Below, one piece after another: positions 1-12,381 of a DNA stretch of 64,000 bases. This DNA comes from Monosiga brevicollis MX1 (lineage: Eukaryota > Opisthokonta > Choanoflagellata > Craspedida > Salpingoecidae). The translations under genes were made by a program, and so were the position numbers. Numbering within the stretch: the stretch's first letter is position 1; the number at the start of each line of letters is the position of its first letter. Below the pieces are notes generated by a model. It was not told the DNA's origin. It worked only from the letters and a program-made list of their open reading frames with translations, and did not search any database. Where the stretch lies: contig NW_001865070.1 of assembly GCF_000002865.3 (NCBI RefSeq), positions 318,012 to 382,011 of the forward strand, read 5' to 3'.

Positions 1-386
1 CATACGCGCGCTGATCCACAAGCTTCAAGCCCTGTGGCCGCATCGGCGTCCGATGAGCTCAAGACCTTTGCCTTGCTGGAACAAGATTCAAGCACCGACG
101 ACCTCAGCAAACCCGCTGCCATTGCGGCTGATGATGCAGCTGGTACCGCTGCTTCGCCCGCCACCGCCAAGTCCAACGGTTCCAATTCCTCAACACCCGG
201 TAGCGGTGTCAAAAAGGTCCGTGCATCGAAAGAAAGAAAAAACGCCCGTGTCATTCATCATTGGTTCTTACTCTTTGGCGTGACTGACATTTCTCATGCT
301 GACTGGCCTCCTGCCTCTTCTTGATGTAGCCGGAGCGCAAGCGTAGCCTGCCCTCAACTCCGGTCCCGAAGAATGCCAAGTCATGA
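1..386 (+). CDS. 3' end of an unidentified gene (partial)
   Basis: The reading frame is open from the left edge of the window. I place an exon end at 216 (AAAAAG followed by gtccgt) and the next exon at 330-386 after ttgatgtag, both in phase 0. Joined, the C-terminus is rich in Ala, Ser and Asp, with a run of SNGSNSS type, and finishes in a basic tail (PERKRSLPSTPVPKNAKS, stop at 384-386). The basic tail might be a nuclear signal, but that is a guess. No domain is visible in the part present, so the product cannot be named. The unspliced reading would instead run on to a stop at 322-324. Confidence 0.5.
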
Positions 387-1114
387 AGCATGAGCTTCCT
401 TTGCCGTTTCGCGCCGTCAGCAGATATTATATACGCCACGACACCCTAAAGTTTGCTTGAAAAGTTTTGTTCTCTTGTGTCTGTTCTTGGTTTGCATGGC
501 CTGTGAGCCACTTGGCGCCTCGCTTGGCCCGTGCGTCTCTCGACACTTTCTTCCTACTCTTCTTTTGCGGCCACCTTTTTCTTTCTTCTTTCTTTGAGTG
601 CCTTCCTGTTGCGAGCGCCCGTTGTAGGATTGGCGCGTGTTTTGACGGTATCCTCTTTTTGTTGTTGTTGTTGATGTTGTTGTTCTTATGCGACAGCGGT
701 GATTGCTGCCTCTGCCAGACTTTGCTTTCCTTTCTTAGTTTTGGTTTTGTTTTTTTTGTTGTTCTCCGCCATTCTGCATGGGAACGGCTGTTTGCCACTC
801 TGAAGTTGTACTGAGCTTTTCTCTTCTGTGTGTCTACTATTCGGTGTACCGACAATGCGTTTGGGGACTTGTGTTGAGAATTCATTCCCCCTATATCCTG
901 TTCTAGCCTCCCCTCAACAATTCACACACTCCCTCTCTCTCCCTCTCTCTCCCCCCTCTCTCCCTCCCTCTCTCTCTCTCCCTCTCTCTCCCCCCTCTCT
1001 CTCTCCCTCTCTACAACGTCGATCACTTGATCACTTAGACTGTTTTTTTTTTTTTTGTTTGTTTGTTTGTTGTTGTTGTTGTTTTCTAACATTTGGATGC
1101 AGTAAGTTTTTTGT

Positions 1115-1150
<36 letters not shown>

Positions 1151-1164
1151 CATGATTGTGAAGC
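387..1164. other. Intergenic spacer with CT and GA tracts
   Basis: No convincing gene is seen between the upstream stop and the ACAD11 start. The spacer is T-rich and holds a CT/CTCC tract at about 931-1013, a T run and GTTT repeats at 1041-1083, and a pure GA tract at about 1117-1146 that ends only 18 bases before the ACAD11 start codon. It probably contains the 3' UTR of the first gene and the promoter and 5' UTR of ACAD11. Confidence 0.6.
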
Positions 1165-3667
1165 ATGGCGAGCGCGATCGAGGCGGGTGAGATCCGTAAG
1201 GCGCACCGATTCGATGTGGATGGCCTGCTTGGCTTTCTCTGCTCGCGGTTGAGTTGGTTGCCGGCTGTCAAGGGCGGTGGTGTGACCGTGCGTCAGTTTA
1301 ATAATGGTCAGAGCAACCCCACTTTTTGGTTGGCCTGGCCTGATCAAGGCCCCCAGCTCGTTGTCCGCAAGAAGGTAGTCCCCGTCCTCTTTGGCATGGA
1401 AAGCGCACGCTCGCTGCTGGCCACTGCGCTTGACTCAATCATCCTTTCCTGTCTTTTGGCACCGGCTCTTCTTTCCGTCAGCCACCGGGCATTTTGCTAC
1501 CCAAGGCCCATCAAGTTGAGCGCGAATATGCCGTGCTTCGGGCGCTCTATCAGCAGGGCTTTCCCGTTCCAGAGCCTTTGCTGCTCTCTGATGATGATCG
1601 CGTCATCGGAACCCCCTTTTATGTGATGCGTTACGTGCAAGGCCGCATCTTCCGCGATCCCGAACTCAAGTCCCTGCCCGAGCCTCAGCGCCGCCTCTAC
1701 TACGATGCTGTCGTCGCCACCCTCAAGTGAGCTAGATGTGCTCGCGTCGCGCTGCTTCTTGTTGGTCGAGAGCTCGGCTGGTGGCGCAATATGCAGCAAA
1801 CTGGGCCCACTGATGTTTGGACTTTTGCTGCCTGGCCCGCCCAGAAAATTGCACAGCTTGGACGTTGCCCAGATGGATCTGCCAGATACCATGCGCAAGA
1901 GGGGCTCTTATTTTGGCCGCCAGCGACACGTGTGGTTCAAGCAATACCAGCTGGCCTGCACCGTCGGTACGAAACTGCCAGGGCTTGTGCTGTACCTATC
2001 TGCTAGAACGCAAATACATGATGGCACCTATCAAGTCCTTATTTGTGACCCTGTTTTGCTCTGCTCTTGTTCCTTTCCCTTTTGCGGGGCATCGTGCTGC
2101 AGTACCGCCGCTGCCAGCTCTGGAGCAGCTCAACACACAGCTCGAAGCGGCCGCCAAGCAACACACAACCGATGAGCAAACTTGTCTCACGCACGGCGAC
2201 TTTCGCATCGACAATGTCATCTTCCATCCCACTGAACCTCGCGTGATTGCAGTCTTGGACTGGGAGCTCTGCGCCATCGGCCACCCACTTGCTGACTTGA
2301 CATACTTTTGCTTGCCTTTTCACCTGGACTCCATCACCATTGGCGATGTCGAGCTGCCCGGTCTGCGAGCCTCCACTGTGGCAGGCCTGCCCACTGAAGG
2401 AGACGTGCGCATGCAGTATGGCTCGGCAGCCGTGAATCCCCAGACGTGGGCACAATACCTCGGCCTGGGCTGCTTGCGTCTCGCTTCCATTGCCCAAGGC
2501 GTTTTTGCTCGCTCGCGCCAGGGCAACGCTTCGGCAGCAAATGCTAGCGAGCTCCGGAAGGTGGCTGAGCGGCTTGCTGAAGTTGGCCTTCACGTCATGA
2601 CACAGGGCCAGGCGCATGGAGACCAGGCTCCTAAGCATGCTACTCAGCTGCCTCCGGCCTTACGTCTAGTCCAGCTCTCTTCTAAAGCTGCCAAGCTGCG
2701 CGAAACCCTCTTGCGTTTTATGGAAGAGGAGGTGTATCCTTCCGAAGCAGTTTGGGCAGCACAATTACACGCCCAGGCTGACCCTTGGGCCGCAGTCCCA
2801 CCGGTGGTGGAACATCTCAAAGCCGAGGCGCGGCGGCGTGGTCTCTTCAACTTGTTCTTACCAGCGATCTCTGGACTCACGCAGCTGGAATATGCTGCCC
2901 TGGCCGAAATCACGGGGCGCTCGCTCTTGGCGGCCGAGGCATGTAATTGCTCGGCACCAGACACGGGAAACATGGAAGTGTTGCATCTTTACGGCACGCC
3001 AGCTCAGCAGGAGCAGTGGCTCAAGCCCCTGCTGGCCGGAGAAATCCGCTCATGCTTTTGCATGACCGAACCAGACGTTGCCTCCTCCGATGCCACCAAC
3101 ATGGCGTGTTCCATCTCGCGTGATGGTGACGGCTATCGCATCAATGGCCGCAAATGGTGGGCGACGGGTGCTGGTGATCCACGGTGTGTGACTTTGCTTT
3201 GAACATTTGCTCGCTCTGGCTCAGCCTTGGTCTGTTTGGACCAAGAAGACTGCTCGGCCAAACTCATACCGGTCTGCTCTGCTCGTATGTGCTGATGTCT
3301 CTGGCCAGGTGTCGCTTGGCCATTGTCATGGGTCAGACCCCCGACCCGCAGCGCCCAAAGTAGGTTTGCATTTTCGCCTTGTGTGGCCGGAGAAAATTAT
3401 TCGGGATCATTTGCGCAAGGTGAAAGGGGGAGGGGGGCAACTCAGGCGCCTTTTGTCAGCTTCAAGCTCACAGTGTATTTTGCTCTCTGCCTTTTTCATA
3501 TTGTGTTCCCTCCACCGCTTGATTCCCTGCCTCCTTCTCCTGTCTGTGTCTGTGTCTGTGTCTGTGTCTGTGTCTGTGTCTGTGTCTGTGTCTGTGTCTG
3601 TGTCTGTGTCTGTGTCTGCGTCTGTGTCTGTGTCTGTGTCTGTGTCTGTGTCTGTGTCTGTGTCTGT

Positions 3668-3716
<49 letters not shown>

Positions 3717-4649
3717 TGCCTGCGTGACTGTGGCTTTGTTGGGGGTTGTGGATCAACGATCACAGGCATCAGCAGCACTCTATGATCCTAGTTCCCATGG
3801 ACACACCGGGTGTGCGTAAAATACGACCACTGACACATTTTGGTTATGACGACGCACCACATGGCCACTTTGAGGTGGTGTTTGACAACGTTCGTGTTCC
3901 CGCCAGCAACATCTTGCTGGGCGAAGGCCGTGGCTTCGAAATTGCCCAGGGGCGGTACGTCTTGCTCCGGATATTGGGCCTGTGGATTGTGCCTCTTATC
4001 GCCAATCTGTTTCGGAGCGCGGCTCTGAGAGAGTGGCCGGGTCTGCTGCTCACACTGACGCATTGCTTGATAGCTTGGGACCTGGGCGCTTGCATCACTG
4101 CATGCGAGCCATTGGCATGGCCGAGCGTGCATTTGAGCTCATGTTGGGGCGAGCCTTGACGCGCCAGACTTTTGGACGACCACTGGCACGTCATGGGATG
4201 ATTCAGGTGAGTTGTGCCTGCCTCCAGGCTTGAGAGGATTGGGTTTATAATTTGCAACTGACATACGGCCGGGCTGTGTGCCGGTGACGCAGGAATACGT
4301 GGCTCTGTCGCGGATGGAAATCGATGCAAGTCGCTTGCTCGTTTTACAAGCGGCCCATGTCATTGACCAAGACGGCAATAAGGCAGCACGCACCCACGTG
4401 GCGACGGCCAAGGTGACCGTGGCTCGCATGGCTCAGGCCGTGTTGGATCGCGCCATTCAAGTCCATGGAGGTGCGGGCGTCAGCGCAGATCTACCACTGG
4501 CACTCATGTACGCAGGTGCCCGCACGCTACGCATTGCGGATGGTCCCGACGAGGTGCATTTGGTGTCGATTGCAGCGGCTGAGCTGAGGCGCTTCGCCAA
4601 GGCCCATGGTGTCACGGCTGCTCAGCTGTCCGGGGCCTCAAAATTATAG
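1165..4649 (+). CDS. ACAD11: ACAD11-like protein: APH kinase-like domain fused to acyl-CoA dehydrogenase, ending in SKL
   Basis: Eight exons join in frame: 1165-1374, 1482-1726, 1845-1966, 2103-3183, 3309-3359, 3766-3954, 4074-4206, 4293-4649, giving 795 aa. The N-terminal third is an aminoglycoside-phosphotransferase-like fold with the catalytic-loop motif HGDFRIDN and a downstream DWE. The rest is an acyl-CoA dehydrogenase, with [50 protein letters not shown] and ADGPDEVHL matching vertebrate ACAD11 from end to end. In that family the enzyme degrades long-chain or 4-hydroxy acyl-CoAs, and the kinase domain is thought to act on hydroxyacyl substrates. The last three residues are SKL, a textbook peroxisomal PTS1, so a peroxisomal location is inferred. 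A long hexamer and T run sits in intron 5. The start is the first ATG after the GA tract and gives the expected N-terminus. Confidence 0.93.
3540..3715. repeat. (TGTCTG)n hexamer tract followed by 47 T in ACAD11 intron 5
   Basis: About 21 copies of the hexamer TGTCTG (one copy has a C, GCGTCTG) run from about 3540 to 3668. An uninterrupted T run follows at 3669-3715. Both lie between the acceptor-free part of intron 5 and the exon starting at 3766. They read as Cys-Val or Ser-Val dipeptide repeats if translated, which is not coding. Confidence 0.95.
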
Positions 4650-5051
4650 GCGGGCTGCGAGTTTTGTGCCACTTCAGGAAATGTGATATGACTATGTGTG
4701 GCAGGATGCTCAACTTCAAGGGCGGCGGGCTACTCATAGATGGCTTTTGAAATCAGTTTTATTTTGAGGTCATAACACATCCAGTATCATAATGTTGTTG
4801 TGCGACTGCGTTGTTTTGTTTTGTATGCCTACAAGTGCCTATTTGTGCGCTCCAAAGAGAGCATTTCATAGCCGTGTCCCGTCACTGTCTGCGAGTAAAT
4901 TCGACTCGCTGCTCGCTCCTCTGATAATCTTTAATTTGACAAGACATGACAAGGCTTTGGTATGAGCCCCCTTATCAACTTGTTTGCGCATGTCCGTGTG
5001 TTGCGCCAGACAGGAGCTGAGTCAGACCGAGTCGTGTAGCGGGGAGCTTAC
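4650..5051. other. 3' UTRs between convergent ACAD11 and the PX gene
   Basis: ACAD11 (+) and the PX-domain gene (-) converge here. The stretch is T/G-rich with no codon-like structure, and I see no gene or repeat in it. Confidence 0.5.
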
Positions 5052-6732
5052 TTAGGCAGCAAAAAAACGATGAAGGTAACGACTGAGAATGGGGAGATCC
5101 CGTTGCTTTTCGCGCAAAACGTGGAGAAATGCGTTGAGGCCCTGAGTGCGGCTCTGCAAAATCTGAGGTTGGTATTTGCCCAAGAGCTTTTTCTCCGGTA
5201 GCAGGGGCAACCAAGCCTGGGTCTGCGAGGTTGAACAAGGCGATTGACCATGATTTGTAATTGTGAAAAGAGCGAGCAATTTTGATGGACGGTGTGCCAC
5301 GCTACCTCGGGGTGATCATGCACGATGGCACGTCGTAGCTCGAGAAAGGCTGTATAGCGCTTGAGAACGGTATAGCTTCCCTCCTGCACGAGCACAAGGC
5401 GAACCAAATTTACATGCAAAGATAAGTGACTGCGAAGCGTTGTACCAGCCGTCAGAATGGCACAGGGCGGTTAGCACGAGCGGTCGATGCGCTCAGGACG
5501 AACATCAGCGGCAAGGACGCCGTGGCACTGGTAAACCACGTGTCCAAAGACCGTGTTGCCGCTGATTTGGGGTTTTTTCACCATGATCTAAGGCGGGTTT
5601 GGGTGGTCGTGAGATTCCCAATCAGGATGTCGCCGCGAGCGACATTATGTGCCGTCCACAAAGGCCCAACGCGCGTCTAGCTTACAAGTGAGAACGGCGT
5701 CTCCACGCCAGGCTCTGTGCGGGCATGTGGATGATATTCAAACGAGCCTCGAGGAGCAAGGGTGGGGCTGGCCGCGGAATGTGCGGACGAGTGGCTGACA
5801 GACGTGGCAAGGCTGCTGGTGGCAAGGCTGTGGTCTGGGGGTGCAGCAGTGAGGTTGGTGTCACCACTGCCGCGTTTCTTTTCACTCAATCTATTGCTAT
5901 TGCGTCGTCGCAATCGCAGAGAGCGCGAGCCTCGACGTCTGGGTACCTCTGGCGAGAGAGGGGTAGCTGATTCGGTGGACACGGCCAGGTTTTGGAGGTT
6001 TGGGGCAGAAACGGCGTGGGTCGAGGTCGCGGTGGGCGTGGCAATATCACCAGGGTCACTGCAAGCGAGACTAAAGCGGGGTGTGCTTTCAGCAGAATTT
6101 GTCTCGTAGGGCGAGGAAGGTTCCGATCCGCTGGCATCGCTCGCGTTGCCTCCGGGTAGCGCTGGCGGCGGTGGCTGCAATAGCTGTTGATGCTGACGCA
6201 ACTGCTCGTGGAGTGCGCGAAGTCGGCGCTGAGAGTCGAGGCCCGGCTCGTTAGGCAGGAGGCTACCCATGGGCGCCGGTGCGGGCCGCGGTGCCTCGAG
6301 GGGTAAAATGCCTTCGATGGGTTGCGATCGAGGCCGCTGCAAGCGCCGGCGGCGTGGTCGAGTGGGAGAGCGGCGCACCGGTGTAACGGGGAGCTCTGGG
6401 GCTGACAGTTGGTCAAAGGAGATGAGGCGCGGTACGGTTGCCCAAGCTTGGTTCAGTTGTGCTGAGGCAGAAGCAGGAGCAGGAGCAGCGTTACGACGCG
6501 ATTCCGGCTTTGGCAAATGCTCAGCCATGCTGAGGCTTGCCATTTTCGCGGGGCCGCGGGAGCTCGCCCGAGCTTCACGGGCGGCAAGAAGTGCCTGGAA
6601 TCGATCAGTCCAAAGAGGGGTGCTGGGCCAGAGCCGCAGTGGCGGATTTGCCCCCGCGCCGTGGGCAGCCCGCTTGGGGACTGCGTGTGAGACGCCTGGG
6701 CCATCTGACGCGGTTGCGTTCATGATCGTCAT
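5052..6732 (-). CDS. PX-domain protein with a long Ser/Pro/Arg-rich N-terminus
   Basis: Exons on the minus strand, 5' to 3': 6732-5686, a probable exon starting at 5587, 5429-5306, and 5222-5052. The C-terminal part reads like a phox-homology domain: SYTVLKRYTAFLELRR is the RRY(s/t)xF phosphoinositide-binding strand, and LPEKKLLGKYQPQILQSR with GLNAFLHVL fits the PX proline loop and final helices. PX domains bind membrane phosphoinositides, usually PI3P on endosomes. The first 349 residues look disordered: Pro, Ser and Ala stretches and basic clusters such as RRRGSRSLRLRRR. The middle exon (reading IMVKKPQISG, then TVFGHVVYQ) gives the expected start of a PX domain, but its 3' end is not settled because the phases only close with a weak donor. 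No partner domain was recognised, so this could be a sorting-nexin-like adaptor. Confidence 0.72.
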
Positions 6733-7877
6733 GCTGGCGGCGATGTTGCGCTCAGATCAAATCAAACAAGCACTGCCTGCAATCGGTACAAGATAAATGA
6801 CAGCCAAGCCTTGACATTCAGCTTGGACTTTGTTCTTCTCGAATCACGCCTTATCTTTTCCTCGTGTCCCCAAGGGTGCATGCGCTCCTGCTACCGTGCC
6901 TGCCACCTCTGTATTGCGCGTGCGATCGATCCAGGCGCCGCTCTCTCGGAAAAAAAAAATTTCAAAAAAAAAGATTTCGACGATGTCAGTGAATATACAC
7001 GAATTCAGTGACCATATTCATCCTTTACAGTAAGCGAACCCAGTGAGATGAATGTGGTGTGCCTGCACATTGGCACGCTAACCTTGCCGAGCATGAGAGC
7101 ATGGCAAGGGGTTTGCCTTGCAACGCAGGCATGCGTGATGTGCAAGCAATCACCTCCATCTATAGTGTGTTGTTCGCTACACTTTAATATATCCAAAGTG
7201 TGATTATATTATACTTTATTGGCGCAATGGCAATCGCGACTGAATTAGGGCAGGAGGAGCACTAGGGGAGGAGGGGGGAGAAAGGGCAGCCGGTCGGGCT
7301 GGCAATCGGGCAGGCGATGGATGGATGGATGGCCTGGGGGATTCATGTGCAGATCACACTGTTCAAAATTGATGGTATTCCATATGAGAAACCTCTTATT
7401 ATAGCCGGGCTGGACCACCACCAAACAAAACCAACAGTTATTTATTATTATGATGATCATAAGGAGTAGATGAACAAGTGGCGGCATTTTCTCTCTCTCT
7501 CTCTCTCTCGCAGGGCTTCATCGTCATCGTCATCGTCATCATCATCTCTGCGTTGGGCGGGCAGTGTGTGTGCTACTTGACTGGTGCTTTGGCAGCTGTG
7601 CACGTGGACTTCAAGGCAACTCTATTGGCTTGATTGGAGCGCGCTTGACTGTGATCGAATTTACGCCGCCGTCAATAGGTGAGATGCTCACTGTGCTGGA
7701 GCCATCTTTTTTTTCTTTTTTTTGCACTGCCACACATTCCATGTGAATCTGCGAGTCACCTTTGTGGAGTTACTTGATGCTCTGGGCCTTGACCTTCTTG
7801 GTGATGAGCAACTTCCTCACTCGACCGTGCGTGTTGATTGTGCGTTTTGGCAACAGCTCCGTTTGCAAAACATCGCC
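6733..7877. other. Divergent promoter region between the PX gene and UGP2
   Basis: The two genes start back to back around this 1.1 kb. It holds A runs near 6950-6970, the palindrome at 7179-7217, GGAT repeats near 7317-7332, a short CT tract at 7491-7509 and GTCATC repeats near 7520-7545. Small open frames at 7564-7860 are most likely UGP2 5' UTR. A 5' non-coding intron is possible but not shown. Confidence 0.5.
7179..7217. promoter_or_regulatory. Palindromic GTGTGAT-type element (copy A)
   Basis: ACACTTT at 7179-7185 is followed by AAAGTGTGAT at 7195-7204 and then ATACTTT at 7211-7217. The core AAGTGTGAT...ATTATACTT is an imperfect palindrome. It lies in the divergent spacer between the PX gene and UGP2. 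Similar elements occur in five other spacers of this window. Confidence 0.5.
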
Positions 7878-9555
7878 ATGGCGTTGAAGCGTTCGGAATC
7901 TCTCAACAGCGTGACCTCGTACTCGCACGAGCAAGGCGATGCAGCGCTCACCCTCTCGGCGGAGCTCTCCAAGCTCATCATGACCGCTCCCCTCAACCTC
8001 CGCGACGTAAGAAACTGCTCATTTTTGCCCACAATCTCCTTAAACCAGCCCTGGTGCCGTCATCTTACTTGCGTTGGTGTGCAGGAGGTCGAGCGCAACT
8101 GCAAGGGCTTCCAAACCCTCTTTGATCAGTACATGGGCGAGCGCGGCACCAAGATCAGCTGGGACAAGATCCGCCCGCCGCCGGCTGGCTCTGTGCGTGC
8201 CAAAGCTACTCCTTTCTCCCCCCACCTCCTCGCCGTCTGCACCACTGTGTCTCGGTACTCATTTCTGCCTTCCCCTTTTCTGAATTGCCGCACACTAGAT
8301 TGTGCCACATGCAACAGTGGCTGCCGGGGAACCCAAGGCGGCCAGTGAACTGAGCGTGCCTTTGTCCAAGCTGGCCGTTCTCAAGCTCAACGGTGGTCTC
8401 GGCACCTCCATGGGCTGTGTTGGCCCCAAGAGCGTCATCTCGGTCCGCAACGATCTCACCTTTCTGGACCTTTGCGTTCGCCAGATCGAGCATCTCAACG
8501 ACAGCTACGGCACCACCGTGCCCTTGGTGCTGATGAACTCCTTCAACACCCACGATGATACCCAAAAGGTTCTTCGCAAGTACAAAAAGACCGAGGTCAA
8601 GGTCTTCAACCAAAGCCAGTACCCCCGTATCCTCAAGGAAACCCTGCAGCCCCTCCCCAAGAACACGGACAACAGCGATGAGGACTGGTATCCCCCAGGC
8701 CACGGCGATCTGTACCGTTCATTCTACGACTCTGGTCTGCTCCAGGAGCTGCTGGATGACGGCAAGGAATGGGTCTTCATCAGCAACATTGACAACCTTG
8801 GCGCCACAGTGGATGAGGATATTCTCCGCTACGTTACCCGCCCTGGCAACGACTGCGAGTTTGTCATGGAAGTCACAGACAAGACACGCGCTGATGTCAA
8901 GGGTGGTACCCTCATTGAGTACGAGGGCCGCATTCGCCTCCTCGAGGTGGCACAGGTGCCCAAGGATCACGAAGAGGACTTCAAGTCGGTCACCAAGTTC
9001 CGCGTGTTCAACACCAACAACCTCTGGATCAACCTGCACGCCATCAAGCGCCTCGTGGAAGAGGAGTCCCTGCACATGGAGGTCATTGAGAACAAAAAGA
9101 CGCTCGATGACGGCCGTGTCATCATTCAACTGGAGCAAGCCGTCGGTTCGGCCATCAAGAACTTCAACGGTGCCATTGGCATCAACGTGCCTCGCAGCCG
9201 CTTTTTGCCCGTGAAAAAGACCTCCGACCTGCTCCTCGTCATGAGCAATCTCTACCAGCTGCGCCACGGCACCTTGTCCATGAACGCTTCGCGCCTGTTT
9301 GACTCGGTGCCTCTGATCAAGCTGGGTGACCACTTCAAAAAGGTCAAGGATTTTTTGCGTCGCTTTGAGAACATTCCCGACATTCTGGAGCTGGATCACT
9401 TGACCGTGAGCGGTGACGTCAAATTTGGCAAGAATGTGATCCTGCGGGGCACTGTCATTATCATTGCGCAGGAGAACGACTCGATCGACATTCCCCAGGG
9501 CTCCGTTCTCGAAAACAAGATTGTGACTGGCAACCTCCGAATCCTCGACCATTAG
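7878..9555 (+). CDS. UGP2: UTP-glucose-1-phosphate uridylyltransferase
   Basis: Three exons, 7878-8006, 8085-8192 and 8299-9555, join in phase 0 to give 497 aa, close to the 508 aa of human UGP2. The enzyme makes UDP-glucose and pyrophosphate from UTP and glucose-1-phosphate in the cytosol and feeds glycogen, glycoprotein and wall-sugar synthesis. The nucleotide-binding motif [11 protein letters not shown], the block [30 protein letters not shown]-like (here [13 protein letters not shown]), [11 protein letters not shown] and the C-terminal beta-helix ending [14 protein letters not shown] are all present. The start ATG is in a good context (GCCATGG) and yields an N-terminus with the usual Ser-rich stretch before the first helix. 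Most of the protein sits in one 1.26 kb exon. Confidence 0.97.
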
Positions 9556-9903
9556 TGACGCCCGCCACACTGAACGCTTGCCCAACGCACCTATGTGCTG
9601 CGTCTAGAGTGGCCGAGCTTGCTTGCGTGTACCCCCTGACTTTTTTTTACAAGCTTTTGCGGATTTTTTTCAACTCCCAAGTTTTGTGTCTCTGTCCTTC
9701 TGTTCTGTCTCCCTCTTCACCTTTGTACACTTGATTCCTCGTCTGCCAAAGCCAGCTGACTGACTAATTCAAACAGCCACCGTCTGTGACGATTCCTGTG
9801 TGATGATGATCAGGCAGTCAATTTCTGATGTACAAGTGCGATACACATCAACACAACACAACACGGCAACGGGGGATTGGGGTCAAGAGAATGATTAGAT
9901 CAG
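9556..9903. other. Spacer between convergent UGP2 and PSMD14
   Basis: This 348-base stretch holds the two 3' UTRs. It is T-rich on the UGP2 side and carries an ACACA-rich stretch at 9850-9862. No gene is seen. Confidence 0.5.
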
Positions 9904-11558
<1,655 letters not shown>

Positions 11559-12045
11559 CCTTGCGTTGGGTACTGCGGGTGCTGGAAAGTTGGGCTGTCA
11601 AGCATACAAATGACACAGATGATGAGCAGGAGCGGCACAAGGTGGCCAAAACGAGCACGACAGGCGGCAGCTATTAAAGTGGAGCGAGAAAGAGCCATCG
11701 CCTTGCTTTCACTCAGTGACCGCCACGTCAATCAGTGCCACACACACTGGCTCCCGCTCTCTCGGACGTCAACCTCGCGTTATGCAGGAGACCAGGGTGC
11801 AGCACCCTGACCCAATCAACAAAATATGTGTAACATGGCAGCACCTCCCCCACGTTTTACTCGAAGAAGCACGAAAACGCATCACCCGCTGCCATTTACC
11901 AGCAGCGAGAGCAGTGACGGCTGACCTGAAGAAGCGGTGTTCTGCTGCTGCTGCTGCTGCTGCTGACTGTTTGGACTCCAACAGCTTGAAAACAAAAGAG
12001 ACCCCAAAGCAGACACCAACACTTGGTAAACCAATTTTGAAGTTG

Positions 12046-12082
12046 AAGTATAATACTTTTATGTGGATCAAGTATTATACTT
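12046..12082. promoter_or_regulatory. Perfect 13-bp inverted repeat, AT-rich variant of the palindrome
   Basis: AAGTATAATACTT at 12046-12058 and its exact reverse complement AAGTATTATACTT at 12070-12082 are separated by 11 bases. The flanking AAGT/ACTT and the position in a divergent spacer resemble the GTGTGAT palindromes, but the core is different, so the relation is uncertain. Confidence 0.45.
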
Positions 12083-12130
12083 TAATTGGATGTTCGACAC
12101 GTTTGACCAACGTGATTTGCTCTTCTCTCT

Positions 12131-12197
<67 letters not shown>

Positions 12198-12255
12198 NNN
12201 NNNNNNNNNNNNNNNNNNNNNNNNNNNNNNNNNNNNNNNNNNNNNNNACTCTCTC

Positions 12256-12286
<31 letters not shown>

Positions 12287-12345
12287 AACTCTCTCAAACT
12301 CTCTCTCTCTCTCAAACTCTCTCAAACTCTTTCTCTCTCTCTCTT
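12131..12345. repeat. CT tract with a 50-N assembly gap
   Basis: A pure CT dinucleotide run at about 12131-12197 enters the gap at 12198-12247. Beyond the gap the repeat continues to about 12345 with AAACTCTCTC interruptions. Its true length is unknown. Confidence 0.95.
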
Positions 12346-12381
12346 TTTTTTTTTTTTGATTTTGAAGGAAAAAAAAAAGAA

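Larger units (their letters stand above)
11559..12381. other. Divergent promoter region between PSMD14 and NUP160, with an assembly gap
   Basis: This spacer contains a CTG run (11942-11963), a 13-bp inverted repeat (12046-12082), a CT tract broken by 50 N, and a T/A-rich end. No gene is seen. Confidence 0.5.

Noticed and set aside
3323-3785. Cys-Val or Ser-Val repeat proteins
   Set aside because: They are translations of the hexamer and T run in an ACAD11 intron.
8719-9585. Minus-strand 288-aa frame
   Set aside because: It is the antisense shadow of the large UGP2 exon, with no family features.
12063-12345. Ser-Leu or Glu-Arg repeat frames around the N run
   Set aside because: They come from CT dinucleotides and unknown bases. 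The same holds at 38460-38820.
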